Source: Desulfobulbus sp. Tol-SR (GTDB lineage Bacteria > Desulfobacterota > Desulfobulbia > Desulfobulbales > Desulfocapsaceae). From it: a DNA stretch of 64,000 nt. Shown here one piece after another: positions 36,588-45,692 of this stretch (the first letter of the stretch is position 1; each line of letters starts with the position of its first letter). The notes beneath the pieces were generated by a model that was given only the letters and a program-made list of their open reading frames with translations, had not been told where the DNA came from and searched no databases. The DNA is taken from the NCBI GenBank assembly GCA_000769715.1, contig JROS01000007.1, positions 26,307 to 90,306 on the forward strand. Direction: 5' to 3'. Made by a program: the position numbers and the translations under genes.

Positions 36588-37870
36588 AGGCCAGGATAAT
36601 CTTCCACAAAGCCGGTCATCTGCTGCGGTATTGCACCAGCCCCGGCGCCTCCATCGTTGCTCTCCGGCCGATGGGGCACCGGGCCACCCTCCTTCTCCTC
36701 TGCGGCTGCTTCCTCCTCCCGGCAATCGCCGGGGCGGTCGCTCGGGAAGCGGATCGGGAGCCGAAGGAGAAGATCAAGACCTTCCGTATCAATATCCAGC
36801 GCCTCCAGGAGGGCATCGCGACCCAGCAGGAACAGTACCTCGAGGCGACCAACAAGGAAAAAAGCCTGCTCCAGGAACTCGAGACACTCGACCGCCGCCT
36901 GTCCGACCAGGTCGCCAGGCTGAAGACCCTTTTAGGCAGGCTGAGCTCGCAACAGGTCCTGATCACCGAAAAAGAGCGGGAGTTGACCGAGGTCAGGGCG
37001 GAGAAGGACAAGGTCCAGCGCCATCTGCTCAAGCGGATCAACGCCTACTACAAGATGGGAAATATCGGGCTGCTCAACGTCATCTTCTCGGCCCAGACCC
37101 TGCCCGAGCTGCTGCGGTTTCACGATTCGTTCCAATCGCTCATCGAATACGACCAGAACGTCGTTGCCACCTATCGGAAGAGCATCGCCGATCTCGAACG
37201 AGTTACCCGCAGCCTGGTCCTGGAAAAAAATGTCCTTTCCAACTTCATCGCCCAGTCGGTAACCGAGAAAGAAAATATCGACGCGACAAAGGAAGAGAAG
37301 GAAGTACTGCTGCAGCATATCCGCACCCGGTCGAAGCTGCACCGGCAGGCTATCAAGGAAATGGAGCAGGCTGCAACTGATCTCACCGCTTCGCTGCTCG
37401 CCCTGAAAAAGAAAGAAGAGGCCAACGAACAGGGTTTCCTGCGCCGAAAAGGCGCCCTGCCCCCACCTGTCCCGGGGACGGTCATCACCGATTTCAACCA
37501 GGCGACCACCAATGCACTCGGCATCGAGAAACAATCCGAGGGCATTGCCATCGAGGCCCCGAACGGCACGCCGGTCAAGGCCATTTTCCCCGGCACGGTG
37601 ATCTACGCCGGATATTTGCGCGGCTACGGCAATACAGTTATTGTGCATCATGGATTTCAGTATTATTCTATCACCTCAAGGGTTGAAAAAATCCTGGTCG
37701 CCAAGGGAGATGAAGTCAACACCGGAACCGTCGTCGGTGAACTCGGTGAAACGGCTACCCTGATCGACAAGGGGTTGTACTTTGAGATCCGTCATCGGTC
37801 CGATTCACTGGATCCAATGCACTGGCTCGATACCCGAAAGCTGCAAACCCCAGGACAGAACCCTGGCTGA
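36584..37870 (+). CDS. envC: EnvC-type murein hydrolase activator (degenerate LytM)
   Basis: A 428-residue exported protein: a hydrophobic signal segment (around 33-54), a long coiled coil (about 60-300), then an M23/LytM domain (about 320-415). The Zn ligands of active LytM peptidases are missing: the GIDIAAP-type His becomes SEGIAIEAP and the terminal HxH becomes LYFEI. This is the EnvC pattern, in which the domain activates amidases and does not cut peptidoglycan itself. The gene overlaps ftsX (ATGA), consistent with the known FtsEX-EnvC pairing. Confidence 0.85.
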   Translation: MKARIIFHKAGHLLRYCTSPGASIVALRPMGHRATLLLLCGCFLLPAIAGAVAREADREPKEKIKTFRINIQRLQEGIATQQEQYLEATNKEKSLLQELETLDRRLSDQVARLKTLLGRLSSQQVLITEKERELTEVRAEKDKVQRHLLKRINAYYKMGNIGLLNVIFSAQTLPELLRFHDSFQSLIEYDQNVVATYRKSIADLERVTRSLVLEKNVLSNFIAQSVTEKENIDATKEEKEVLLQHIRTRSKLHRQAIKEMEQAATDLTASLLALKKKEEANEQGFLRRKGALPPPVPGTVITDFNQATTNALGIEKQSEGIAIEAPNGTPVKAIFPGTVIYAGYLRGYGNTVIVHHGFQYYSITSRVEKILVAKGDEVNTGTVVGELGETATLIDKGLYFEIRHRSDSLDPMHWLDTRKLQTPGQNPG

Positions 37871-37923
37871 CAGTTTCGATTCCTGCTGACACTCGTCGCA
37901 CGAAAGGTGCGTTAAGGATGTAC

Positions 37924-39240
37924 ATGGCATCACCTACCCGTTCGGGATGGACAATCTTTGTCCTTTGCTCCCTGCTCCTTGTCTTCGCCGCAACCGCCTC
38001 TGCCGACATTTCTCAGGAACAGCGGGAAAAGACCTACAAGCAGCTGGAAATATTCTCCAATGTCCTGAGCATCCTGCAGGAAAATTACGTCGAGGAAATC
38101 GATACCCAGAAGGCGGTCGACGGCGCCATCCAGGGCCTGCTCCTCACCCTCGATCCCCACAGTTCCTACCTCAAGCCGGAAGAACTGAAGGACCTGCAGG
38201 AAGAAACCGGCGGCTCGTTCAGCGGGATCGGCATCGAGATCACGATCAAGGACGGAATTCTCACTGTCGTCAGCCCGATCGAGGGCACACCGGCCGATGA
38301 GGCCGGCATCAAGGCCAACGACCTGATCGTCGAGATCGATGGGCAGAAGACCAAGGACATGTCATCGGACGAGGCGATCAAACGGTTGCGCGGCACCAGG
38401 GGGTCCAAGGTCAATATCACCATCCAGCGTGAGGGGGAAAATCAGCTGCGGCCGATGACCCTGGTCAGGGATGTCATCCCGATCCATTCCGTCAAGGCCT
38501 CTTTCCTCACCCCCGGTTTCGCCTATTTCCGTGTCACCAACTTCCAGAGTCACACCACCAGGGATTTCAAGAAGGAACTGCTCAGCCTCCAGAAAAAACA
38601 GAACATCCGGGGCCTGATCCTCGATCTCCGCAACAACCCGGGAGGCCTGTTGAATCAGGCTGTCAGCGTCAGCGACATCTTCCTGCGGAAGGGCACGATC
38701 GTGTCGACGAAGGGAAGAACGGAGGACCAGAACATGGTGTTCCAGGCGCACAGCACCGCTGACGATGCCGGCATGCCGATCGTCGTCCTGATCAACGAAG
38801 GGTCGGCGAGCGCCTCGGAAATCGTCGCCGGGGCCATTCAGGACCATAAACGCGGGGTCATCGTCGGCACCAGGAGTTTCGGCAAGGGGTCGGTTCAGAC
38901 CATCATCCCGCTGCCGGACGGTGCCGGACTGCGAATGACCACAGCCAGATATTACACCCCCGCCAACCGCTCGATCCAGGCTCTCGGAATCAACCCGGAC
39001 GTGGAGATCTCGGCCCAGGAATCCGCCAAGGAGGACAGTCCCGACGGCGAACAAACCCTCAGGGAAACCGACCTCAAAAATCACATAAAGGATCAGAAGG
39101 AGCTTCCACCGCCTGCCATGGCGATCGACCCCGAGACCAAGGAAAGACTCAAGAACGATCCCCAGCTCAACACGGCGCTCAATATCCTGAAAAGCCTCGA
39201 TCTGTTCTCATCCTACCGCAAACTGCAGGCCAGCCGATAA
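37924..39240 (+). CDS. ctpA: C-terminal processing peptidase (S41)
   Basis: About 438 residues: signal peptide (around 8-27), a PDZ domain (about 95-165) and an S41 serine protease domain (about 175-350). The nucleophile Ser is in NEGSASASEIVAG and the Lys in SFGKGSVQT. It would cleave periplasmic proteins at the C-terminus. AAGG is six bases before the ATG at 37924, while the ATG at 37918 is too close to it. Following ftsEX-envC by about 50 bp, it probably belongs to the division operon. Confidence 0.92.
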   Translation: MASPTRSGWTIFVLCSLLLVFAATASADISQEQREKTYKQLEIFSNVLSILQENYVEEIDTQKAVDGAIQGLLLTLDPHSSYLKPEELKDLQEETGGSFSGIGIEITIKDGILTVVSPIEGTPADEAGIKANDLIVEIDGQKTKDMSSDEAIKRLRGTRGSKVNITIQREGENQLRPMTLVRDVIPIHSVKASFLTPGFAYFRVTNFQSHTTRDFKKELLSLQKKQNIRGLILDLRNNPGGLLNQAVSVSDIFLRKGTIVSTKGRTEDQNMVFQAHSTADDAGMPIVVLINEGSASASEIVAGAIQDHKRGVIVGTRSFGKGSVQTIIPLPDGAGLRMTTARYYTPANRSIQALGINPDVEISAQESAKEDSPDGEQTLRETDLKNHIKDQKELPPPAMAIDPETKERLKNDPQLNTALNILKSLDLFSSYRKLQASR

Positions 39241-39294
39241 GCCGCCTGCACCGCATTCAGCGCATCCACCTCCTGCAGGGGATGAGCCGCCGCT

Positions 39295-40206
39295 TCAGAA
39301 GCCCAGTTCCTTGAGGAAGCGCTCATCCTGCGACCAGTTCTTCCGAACCTTGACCCAGAGCTTGAGCAGGACCCTGCAGCCGACCATCTCCTCGATCTCC
39401 CTGCGGGCGGCTGTGCCGATGCTCTGCAGCTTTTTCCCGCCTTTGCCGATGATGATCCCTTTCTGCGAGTCCTTCTCGACCACGATGGCGGCATGGATGG
39501 TCACCAGCCCCTTGGCGTCATCCTCCTTGTAGGATTCGATCAGCACGGCGGTCGCATAGGGGATTTCCTGCCCGGTCTTCAGAAAGACCTTTTCGCGAAT
39601 GATCTCGGCGGCCAGAAACCGCTCGCTGGCGTCCGTCGGCATGTCCTCGGGAAAATACCGGGGGCCGAAAGGCAACAGGTTCAGGATCTCCGTCACCAGC
39701 TCCCCGCAGCCATCCCCGTTCATCGCCGAGACGGGGACGATGGCCTTGAACGGGTAGAGCGCGGCATAGCCCTCGATGAGCGGCAGAAGCTCCTTCCGGT
39801 CGACGAGATCGATCTTGTTGAGCACCATGATCGCCGGCGAGACAATCTTCTCCAACCAGGCCGCAAACTCCTTCTCCCGCTCGGATCTCGTCCTTTCCGG
39901 AACCGGCAGGGAGACGTCGACCAGAAAGAGGACCGCGTCGACCTCGGTCAGGCTGTTCATCGCGATCCGCACCATCTCCCGGTTCAGGGGTTCCCGGGCG
40001 GTATGCAGCCCCGGCGTATCGAGCAGGACGATCTGGTAGTCGCTGTGGCTGACCACCCCCAGGATGCGGTTGCGGGTCGTCTGGGGTTTAGGGGTGACGA
40101 TCGAGATCTTCTGGCCGAGGAGGGTGTTCAGAAGGGTCGATTTTCCGGCATTGGGCGGACCGACGATGGCGACCATTCCGGATCTGATCTGTGCTGTAGA
40201 GTCCAT
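39295..40206 (-). CDS. era: GTPase Era
   Basis: About 303 residues. G1 is GPPNAGKST, G3 is DTPGLH, and G4 is NKID, followed by the C-terminal KH domain with GIIIGKGGKKLQSIG. Era helps 16S rRNA maturation and 30S assembly. The frame continues upstream, but MDSTAQIRSGMVAIVG at 40206 is the natural start; it has little Shine-Dalgarno sequence. A candidate promoter with TATAAT lies at 40238-40243. Confidence 0.93.
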   Translation of the reverse strand: MDSTAQIRSGMVAIVGPPNAGKSTLLNTLLGQKISIVTPKPQTTRNRILGVVSHSDYQIVLLDTPGLHTAREPLNREMVRIAMNSLTEVDAVLFLVDVSLPVPERTRSEREKEFAAWLEKIVSPAIMVLNKIDLVDRKELLPLIEGYAALYPFKAIVPVSAMNGDGCGELVTEILNLLPFGPRYFPEDMPTDASERFLAAEIIREKVFLKTGQEIPYATAVLIESYKEDDAKGLVTIHAAIVVEKDSQKGIIIGKGGKKLQSIGTAARREIEEMVGCRVLLKLWVKVRKNWSQDERFLKELGF

Positions 40207-40237
40207 GGGAGACAATTTTGAGTATCGATAAAATTTT

Positions 40238-40274
40238 ATTATAGTGTAGCTAAAACCTATTTTCACACTATACT
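40238..40274. promoter_or_regulatory. Divergent promoter region with dyad between era and the RNase gene
   Basis: TATAGTGT (40240-40247) and ACACTATA (40265-40272) form an inverted repeat with a 17-base centre. Reading leftward the minus strand has TATAAT at 40243-40238, a good -10 for era; reading rightward TATACT at 40269-40274 could serve the RNase gene. Matching -35 boxes are not clear. Confidence 0.4.
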
Positions 40275-40410
40275 GAATCGGTTTTTAACTTCCTCTGCCA
40301 ATGGCAAAGCCGCGAAAGTATACCCTTCCTGCCGTCACTGCACACTCTTTTTCCGTGGTGTGCGGCACAGCCGGACATTCATGACCAAACAGGACTGATC
40401 AATCGACTTT

Positions 40411-42411
40411 ATGACGTACTCGGGCAGACTCGTCGAATATCTTGATGGAGGCAGATTCATCTGCGGCATGGTCATCGAGAACCAGTCGAAACGGGTGCAC
40501 CTCATCAATCAGAACGGGCGGGAAGTCAACCTTCCCGTCTCCCGGATCATTCATTGCTCCGAGCACAGCTACAACGCTGTCGCCGATCGTGAGTTGCTGG
40601 TGGGTGAACTCAAGGAGGCCCACGAACGACGCAATTCACTGATGCGGGAAATCAACCTGGAAGAGCTCTGGGAGCTGGTCTCCGAGGAGGAGGGCGCCTC
40701 GTTCGATCCGGCCTTCCTCGCTGAACTCTCCCTCGGCGAAACGGCCACCGACGACAAGGTGGCGGCCTTTCTCCGCTGCATCTTAGCCGACCGGATCTAT
40801 TTCAAGTACCGCGAAGGCGTGATCAGGACACACACCTCGGAACAGGTGCAGCAGATCCGCCAGCAGTTGGAGAAGGAACGCCAGGAAGCGGAACTGATCC
40901 GGAACGGGGCCAAGGCCATCGCCGAGCTCATGCTCCGCCCGGCAGCCGGGAACCAACTCGATCCCTGGCTCGAGGAATGCCTCGGCATCATCCGCGAGTA
41001 TTATCTGTTCTGCAACGAGGCGGATCAGGCCGAACTGGCCCGACGCATCCTCAAGGAGGCCCAGCTCGCCGGCCCCCACGACCCGTTCCATCTCCTCGTC
41101 AATGCCGGGATCTGGGGCAGGAACGAAAACCTGCCGCTGCTGCGTCACGACATCCCGGTCAGCTTCTCGCTCGCCGCCCGCCAGCAGGCGGAGTCGATCC
41201 TGCAGAGCAATCCCCGGGAGCTGTTCGACGATCCCGGCAGGGTCGATCTCACCCACCTGACGCCGCTGACCATCGATGGCGCCACGACCCTTGATTTCGA
41301 CGACGCCCTGACCATTCAGGAAGAGGACGGCAATTATCTGGTCGGCATCCATATCTCCGACGTCGCCCACTACGTCCGTCCGGGAGACGCCCTGTTCAAG
41401 GAGGCGATGCGGCGCGGCACCTCGATCTATTTCCCGGAAGGGCAGATCCCGATGCTGCCCCGACATCTGTCGCAGGGGGTCTGCAGCCTGATCCAGAACG
41501 AGATCAGGGCCGCCTTCAGTTTCATGATCCTGCTGACACCGACGGTCGAGGTACTGCGGGTGCGGATCATGCCGTCGGTCATCCGGGTGGCCCGCCGTCT
41601 CACCTATGAAGAGGCCGACCGGATCATCGACCGTGATCCGGACCTGCGGATCCTCGATCAGCTGCGGAAACAGTTGCGGCGGAGGCGTCTGGACAACGGC
41701 GCCCTGCTGCTCCCCTTTCCCGATGTCAACATCTTCATCGACAGCAACGGTAAGGTCCACGTCAATCTCGTCAGGTCGGACACTCCGTCACGGACACTGA
41801 TCTCCGAGCTGATGATCCTGGCCAACACCGAGGCGGCCCGCTATATCTCCGACCGGATGGTGCCGGGCCTGTTCCGGACCCAGGGACCGCTGAAGAACCG
41901 CATCGTTCACGGTGAAGACGACGACCTGTTCCAGAACACCCGGCAGCGCAAACAGATCCCGCGCGGCGAGCTGCTGACCGCGGCCGGCATGCACAGCGGA
42001 CTCGGCGTCAATCACTACACCACCGTGACCTCGCCGATCCGCCGCCTGCTGGACCTCGTGATGCAGCACCAGCTCAATTCCATTGTCCGCCGCCGCCAAC
42101 CCTGTTTTTCCGCCGATATGTGCAAGGATTTCACCTCGGTCATCAACCGCACGGTGACCACCGCCAACAATGTCCGCCAGTTGCGGCACCGCTACTGGCT
42201 GTTGAAGTATCTGGAAGACCGCAAGGGCCAGCAGTTCGACGCCCTGGTGATCGAATCCGGACCAAAACGGACCTTCCTCCTCCTGACCGACATCCTGATG
42301 GATGTGGATCTGCCCTGCCCCTCCAGCCACAAGCCGATCCCCGGATCCATGGTCAAGATCAGACTGCTCAAGGCCGATGCCCTTGACAACATGGTCCGGT
42401 TCGACTGGTGA
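40411..42411 (+). CDS. RNase II/R-family exoribonuclease
   Basis: A 666-residue protein. An N-terminal about 250-residue region of poor similarity precedes the RNB catalytic domain (about 280-600). The conserved metal-binding aspartates are in TIDGATTLDFDDAL, with GIHISDVAHYV next; TTVTSPIRRLLDLVMQHQL near residue 540 is also typical. The S1 domain at the C-terminus is short. It probably degrades RNA 3' to 5'. It is divergent from era. Whether RNase R, RNase II or a third group is not clear by eye. Confidence 0.85.
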   Translation: MTYSGRLVEYLDGGRFICGMVIENQSKRVHLINQNGREVNLPVSRIIHCSEHSYNAVADRELLVGELKEAHERRNSLMREINLEELWELVSEEEGASFDPAFLAELSLGETATDDKVAAFLRCILADRIYFKYREGVIRTHTSEQVQQIRQQLEKERQEAELIRNGAKAIAELMLRPAAGNQLDPWLEECLGIIREYYLFCNEADQAELARRILKEAQLAGPHDPFHLLVNAGIWGRNENLPLLRHDIPVSFSLAARQQAESILQSNPRELFDDPGRVDLTHLTPLTIDGATTLDFDDALTIQEEDGNYLVGIHISDVAHYVRPGDALFKEAMRRGTSIYFPEGQIPMLPRHLSQGVCSLIQNEIRAAFSFMILLTPTVEVLRVRIMPSVIRVARRLTYEEADRIIDRDPDLRILDQLRKQLRRRRLDNGALLLPFPDVNIFIDSNGKVHVNLVRSDTPSRTLISELMILANTEAARYISDRMVPGLFRTQGPLKNRIVHGEDDDLFQNTRQRKQIPRGELLTAAGMHSGLGVNHYTTVTSPIRRLLDLVMQHQLNSIVRRRQPCFSADMCKDFTSVINRTVTTANNVRQLRHRYWLLKYLEDRKGQQFDALVIESGPKRTFLLLTDILMDVDLPCPSSHKPIPGSMVKIRLLKADALDNMVRFDW

Positions 42412-42553
42412 ATTCCCGCCGTTGATCGACACATCTTCATTCCCGATGTGGCAGCATCCATCCTGCTGTGATTAATCGCTTTGATGCCGCACCTGAACTT
42501 GGTATATTCGCTGCGGGGGGAGAAAATTCATCTCTGATATCCATGACAATGCT

Positions 42554-43498
42554 ATGACAGAAGAAATGTTGCCCGGCGGCATCATGATGGTGAGAATCGA
42601 CGGGAGCAAGGTCAGACGTCTGCGGGAGCAGAAGGGTCTGACCCAGCTCTATGTCGCAACGGCCGTGCAGGTGACGACCGATACGATCTCGCGTTGGGAA
42701 AATAAGCGATATCCTTCGGTAAAAAAGGAAAACTGCCTGAAACTGGCCGAGGCCCTCGGCGTTTCCCTGGATGAACTTCTGGAGCATCAGGAGAATGATG
42801 AACCGGAACCGGCAGCCGAGGAGCCGGCCCAGGAACCCAGGGAATCAAGGGAATCCGCTTTTCTCCGGCCAACCAGAAAGATGCTGTTCATCGCCGTCGG
42901 CCTGCTCCTCGTTCTCATCGCAGCATCCGTCGCCGGCTGGTTCTATTTTTCCCGCTCGACGGAATCGGTCATTACCGCACGGCGGATTCTCCCCAAGCAC
43001 TGCATGCCCGGCCAGCCCTTCCCGGTCATCATCGAGGTAGCCGGCACCCCGGACCGGCCGGTCACCCTCATCCTGCGGGAAATCCTGCCCGAAAAGGCGG
43101 TACTGAAAAAGACCTCGCCCGTTCTCTCGGCAGCGACGGAAAAGGACCGGGAATTGAAATGGCTGGAGAAGATAGAGGGGCCGACCCGTTTCATCTACAC
43201 CGCCACCCTTACGGGCGAACCGGGAGAGGTCTTCCATTTCTCCGGCGATATCGCCGTCAGTCAGGATTCGGAAAAAGCCCACCCCGTAACCGGCAACGAT
43301 ACCATCAAGACCGGCGCCCATCACTGGGCTGACGCCAACGCCGACGGCGTTCTCAGCGACAAGGAAATGCTGACCGTGCATGACGAGTACAATGGGGCCG
43401 ACAAGCTGGGGATCGATATCACCAGGATCGAGAAGATCTGGCAGAGTGCCGGCTACCGCTGGAACGAGAAAAAATCAACCTATGAGATACTGCCATGA
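42554..43498 (+). CDS. Membrane-anchored HTH protein with periplasmic EF-hand
   Basis: A 314-residue protein: XRE-type helix-turn-helix (about 14-75), an acidic linker (78-100), one membrane helix (about 109-133), then about 180 extracytoplasmic residues. A canonical 12-residue EF-hand loop, DANADGVLSDKE, sits at 260-271. The arrangement suggests a one-component sensor that ties an external calcium-like signal to DNA binding, or a RodZ-like morphology protein; both are inference. Start at 42554 has no strong ribosome site; ATGs at 42584 and 42587 are alternatives. Its stop overlaps the next gene (ATGA). Confidence 0.8.
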   Translation: MTEEMLPGGIMMVRIDGSKVRRLREQKGLTQLYVATAVQVTTDTISRWENKRYPSVKKENCLKLAEALGVSLDELLEHQENDEPEPAAEEPAQEPRESRESAFLRPTRKMLFIAVGLLLVLIAASVAGWFYFSRSTESVITARRILPKHCMPGQPFPVIIEVAGTPDRPVTLILREILPEKAVLKKTSPVLSAATEKDRELKWLEKIEGPTRFIYTATLTGEPGEVFHFSGDIAVSQDSEKAHPVTGNDTIKTGAHHWADANADGVLSDKEMLTVHDEYNGADKLGIDITRIEKIWQSAGYRWNEKKSTYEILP

Positions 43499-43974
43499 AC
43501 CAGGTATCTCGGCAGGCACAGGCCTTCGGAACATCGTTGCAATCGATGGACGGAATGCGGCCTGGCGCCCTGACAGGACCGTATCTTCTTGTAATGATTC
43601 TATTTTTTTTCATTCTGCTGTCCTGCGTCATTCCATCCCCGGCCATGGCGGTCGAACCGGTCTCCGGCCGATACCTCTCGTCGTACGGCACAACCATAAG
43701 TCTCGAATTTCGCGTCCTCTATCCGCCCCCGGTCAGCCTGATCGTGGAGCAGTACTTCCCGTCGGGGCTGGAGATCATCAGCGCCGCCCCGATGCCGCAG
43801 AGATACAACCGTAACGATGGGACCATGAAATGGATTTTCAAAAACCTGCGGCCGGGGGCATATACCATCACCATCGAATTCAACCAGCCGATACTGTCTG
43901 CCGGTATCCAGGCCACGTTGCGGTATCGTTATCCGGGCAGCGGCCTCTTCACCGAGAGTACGGTCCTTCCCTGA
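43495..43974 (+). CDS. Exported beta-sandwich-like hypothetical protein
   Basis: A 159-residue protein with a hydrophobic export segment (about 32-52, cut after PAMA) and a mature beta-rich domain of about 105 residues resembling DUF11- or Ig-like sandwiches (VIVEQYFPSGLEIISAAP-type pattern). It is translationally coupled to the membrane HTH gene (ATGA overlap), so the two proteins probably act together at the envelope. Family not firmly recognised. Confidence 0.7.
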   Translation: MNQVSRQAQAFGTSLQSMDGMRPGALTGPYLLVMILFFFILLSCVIPSPAMAVEPVSGRYLSSYGTTISLEFRVLYPPPVSLIVEQYFPSGLEIISAAPMPQRYNRNDGTMKWIFKNLRPGAYTITIEFNQPILSAGIQATLRYRYPGSGLFTESTVLP

Positions 43975-44024
43975 CCCCACCGCCGGTCCGTCCCAACCAT
44001 GCCGTCCACCGGTGTCCAATGGAC

Positions 44025-44642
44025 TCAGTTCCACACCGAGATCGGCAACAGACGGGCGGCGACCACCCACATCGTCACCCCGACGAAGAGATCGAGTCCC
44101 CTCCAGGATCCGGGCCGGGCGAAGACCGGCGCCAGCATCACCCCACCCAGGCTGAGCGAAAGAAACCACAGCAGGGAAGCGGTACAGGCACCAAAGGCGA
44201 AGGTCGATCGTTCCCCGGGAGGGAACTGGCCGGACACGGCACCGAGCAGGATTACGGTGTCGAGGTAGACATGCGGGTTGAGCAGGGTGACCCCGAGGGT
44301 GGTCATGGCCACCTCCTTGGCCGAGCACGGCCTCCTGCGGTCGGCCTGCAGGGAAGTACTGTTGGCCATTGCCCGATGCAGGGCCCTGGCGCCGTAGGCG
44401 AAAAGAAACAGCGCCCCGCCCCAGGCCGCCACCGTCTGCAGCGAGGGGTTGGCGGCAACCGCCCCGCCGATCCCGGCCACACCGGCGGCGATCAGGACGG
44501 CGTCACAGGAAAAACAGATGGCGGCCACCAGCCAGTGATGCTGCCGGCGAATCCCCTGCGACAGGACGAAGGCATTCTGGGCGCCGATGGCGATGATCAA
44601 CCCCGCCCCGACAGCCATTCCCTGAATATATGAAGCAATCAT
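44025..44642 (-). CDS. LysE/ArgO-family amino acid exporter
   Basis: About 205 residues with six membrane helices. IAIGAQNAFVLSQGIRRQH near the start is the LysE/ArgO signature. It likely exports lysine or arginine. AAGGGAGA lies five bases before the ATG at 44642. It is divergent from the LysR-type gene, the usual lysE-lysG or argO-argP-type arrangement, which supports the substrate class, although not which amino acid. Confidence 0.88.
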   Translation of the reverse strand: MIASYIQGMAVGAGLIIAIGAQNAFVLSQGIRRQHHWLVAAICFSCDAVLIAAGVAGIGGAVAANPSLQTVAAWGGALFLFAYGARALHRAMANSTSLQADRRRPCSAKEVAMTTLGVTLLNPHVYLDTVILLGAVSGQFPPGERSTFAFGACTASLLWFLSLSLGGVMLAPVFARPGSWRGLDLFVGVTMWVVAARLLPISVWN

Positions 44643-44735
44643 GGCATCTCCCTTGTTGAATCGAGGGAGAATATCGTACATCAGACAGTAAAAGTACAAT
44701 TCATCTTTTTAATATTCGATAAGCTGTCCTTATAT

Positions 44736-45653
44736 ATGCTGGATTACAGACTGGTCGAGGCCTTTGCCGTCGTATTGGAAGAAAAGGGGTTTGAGAAGGC
44801 TGCCCGCCGTCTCTGCATCACCCAGTCGGCGGTGTCCCAGCGGATCAAACAGCTCGAGGAACTCCACGGGCAAATCCTGCTGCAGCGCACCAATCCTCCG
44901 CGACCGACCGAGGCCGGGGTTTCGCTGCTCAATCACTTTGTTCAGGTGCGGCACCTGGAAGAGGATCTGCTGGCACGATCGGCGCAAGGAAACCGGGACG
45001 GGTTCATCACCCTGGCCATCGGTATCAATGCCGATAGTCTGGCGGTGTGGTTCCTGCAGGCGATACAACCGTTCCTGGCAGATCGGCGGGTGGTCCTCGA
45101 ACTCCAGGTCGACGACCAGGACCAGACCGATCGGCTGCTCCAGCAAGGGAAGGTCCTCGGCTGCATCACCACCCGCAGTAGCCCGCTGCAGGGCTGCCGG
45201 GTCAGCAGCGTCGGGGTCATGGAATACCTGCTCTGCTGTACCCCTGCCTTCCAACGCAGCTGGTTCCCGCACGGCTTGACCGCAGCCGCCGCCGAACGGG
45301 CCCCGGCCATCCGCTTCAACCGCAAGGACGGCCTCAACGACCTCATCTTTGGTCGGATTTTCAAGGTCATCCCGGCTTCCAGCCCGACCTTTTTCATCCC
45401 CTCGACCGCATCGTTTAGCGATTTCGTCAAAAGCGGTCTCTGTTACGGCGTGCTGCCGCACCAGCAGGCCGCGACCCTGCTGGAAAAGGGAGACCTGGTG
45501 GATCTGGCGCCGGGGCAACGTGTCAGAGTGGCCCTCTTCTGGCACTGCTGGAACCTGCGCTCGGAGATCCTCGACTTGTTTACCCGACAGCTTCTCGCCG
45601 GAGCGAACGACATACTGGCCGCTCCCGCCGGCCGGCGTTCATCCGGCAGATAG
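44736..45653 (+). CDS. LysR-family regulator, ArgP/LysG-like
   Basis: A 305-residue LysR-type protein. The N-terminal wHTH (about 1-60) contains FEKAARRLCITQSAVSQRIKQLEE; the remaining sensor domain has the ArgP pattern with GINADSLAVWFLQA. It is divergent from the exporter gene, with about 90 bp between, where its operator should lie. It probably activates the exporter in response to a basic amino acid, which follows from the family. Confidence 0.88.
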   Translation: MLDYRLVEAFAVVLEEKGFEKAARRLCITQSAVSQRIKQLEELHGQILLQRTNPPRPTEAGVSLLNHFVQVRHLEEDLLARSAQGNRDGFITLAIGINADSLAVWFLQAIQPFLADRRVVLELQVDDQDQTDRLLQQGKVLGCITTRSSPLQGCRVSSVGVMEYLLCCTPAFQRSWFPHGLTAAAAERAPAIRFNRKDGLNDLIFGRIFKVIPASSPTFFIPSTASFSDFVKSGLCYGVLPHQQAATLLEKGDLVDLAPGQRVRVALFWHCWNLRSEILDLFTRQLLAGANDILAAPAGRRSSGR

Positions 45654-45692
45654 CCCCAACCGGTCATCGCGGCGACGCCGTGCCCGGGCGGC

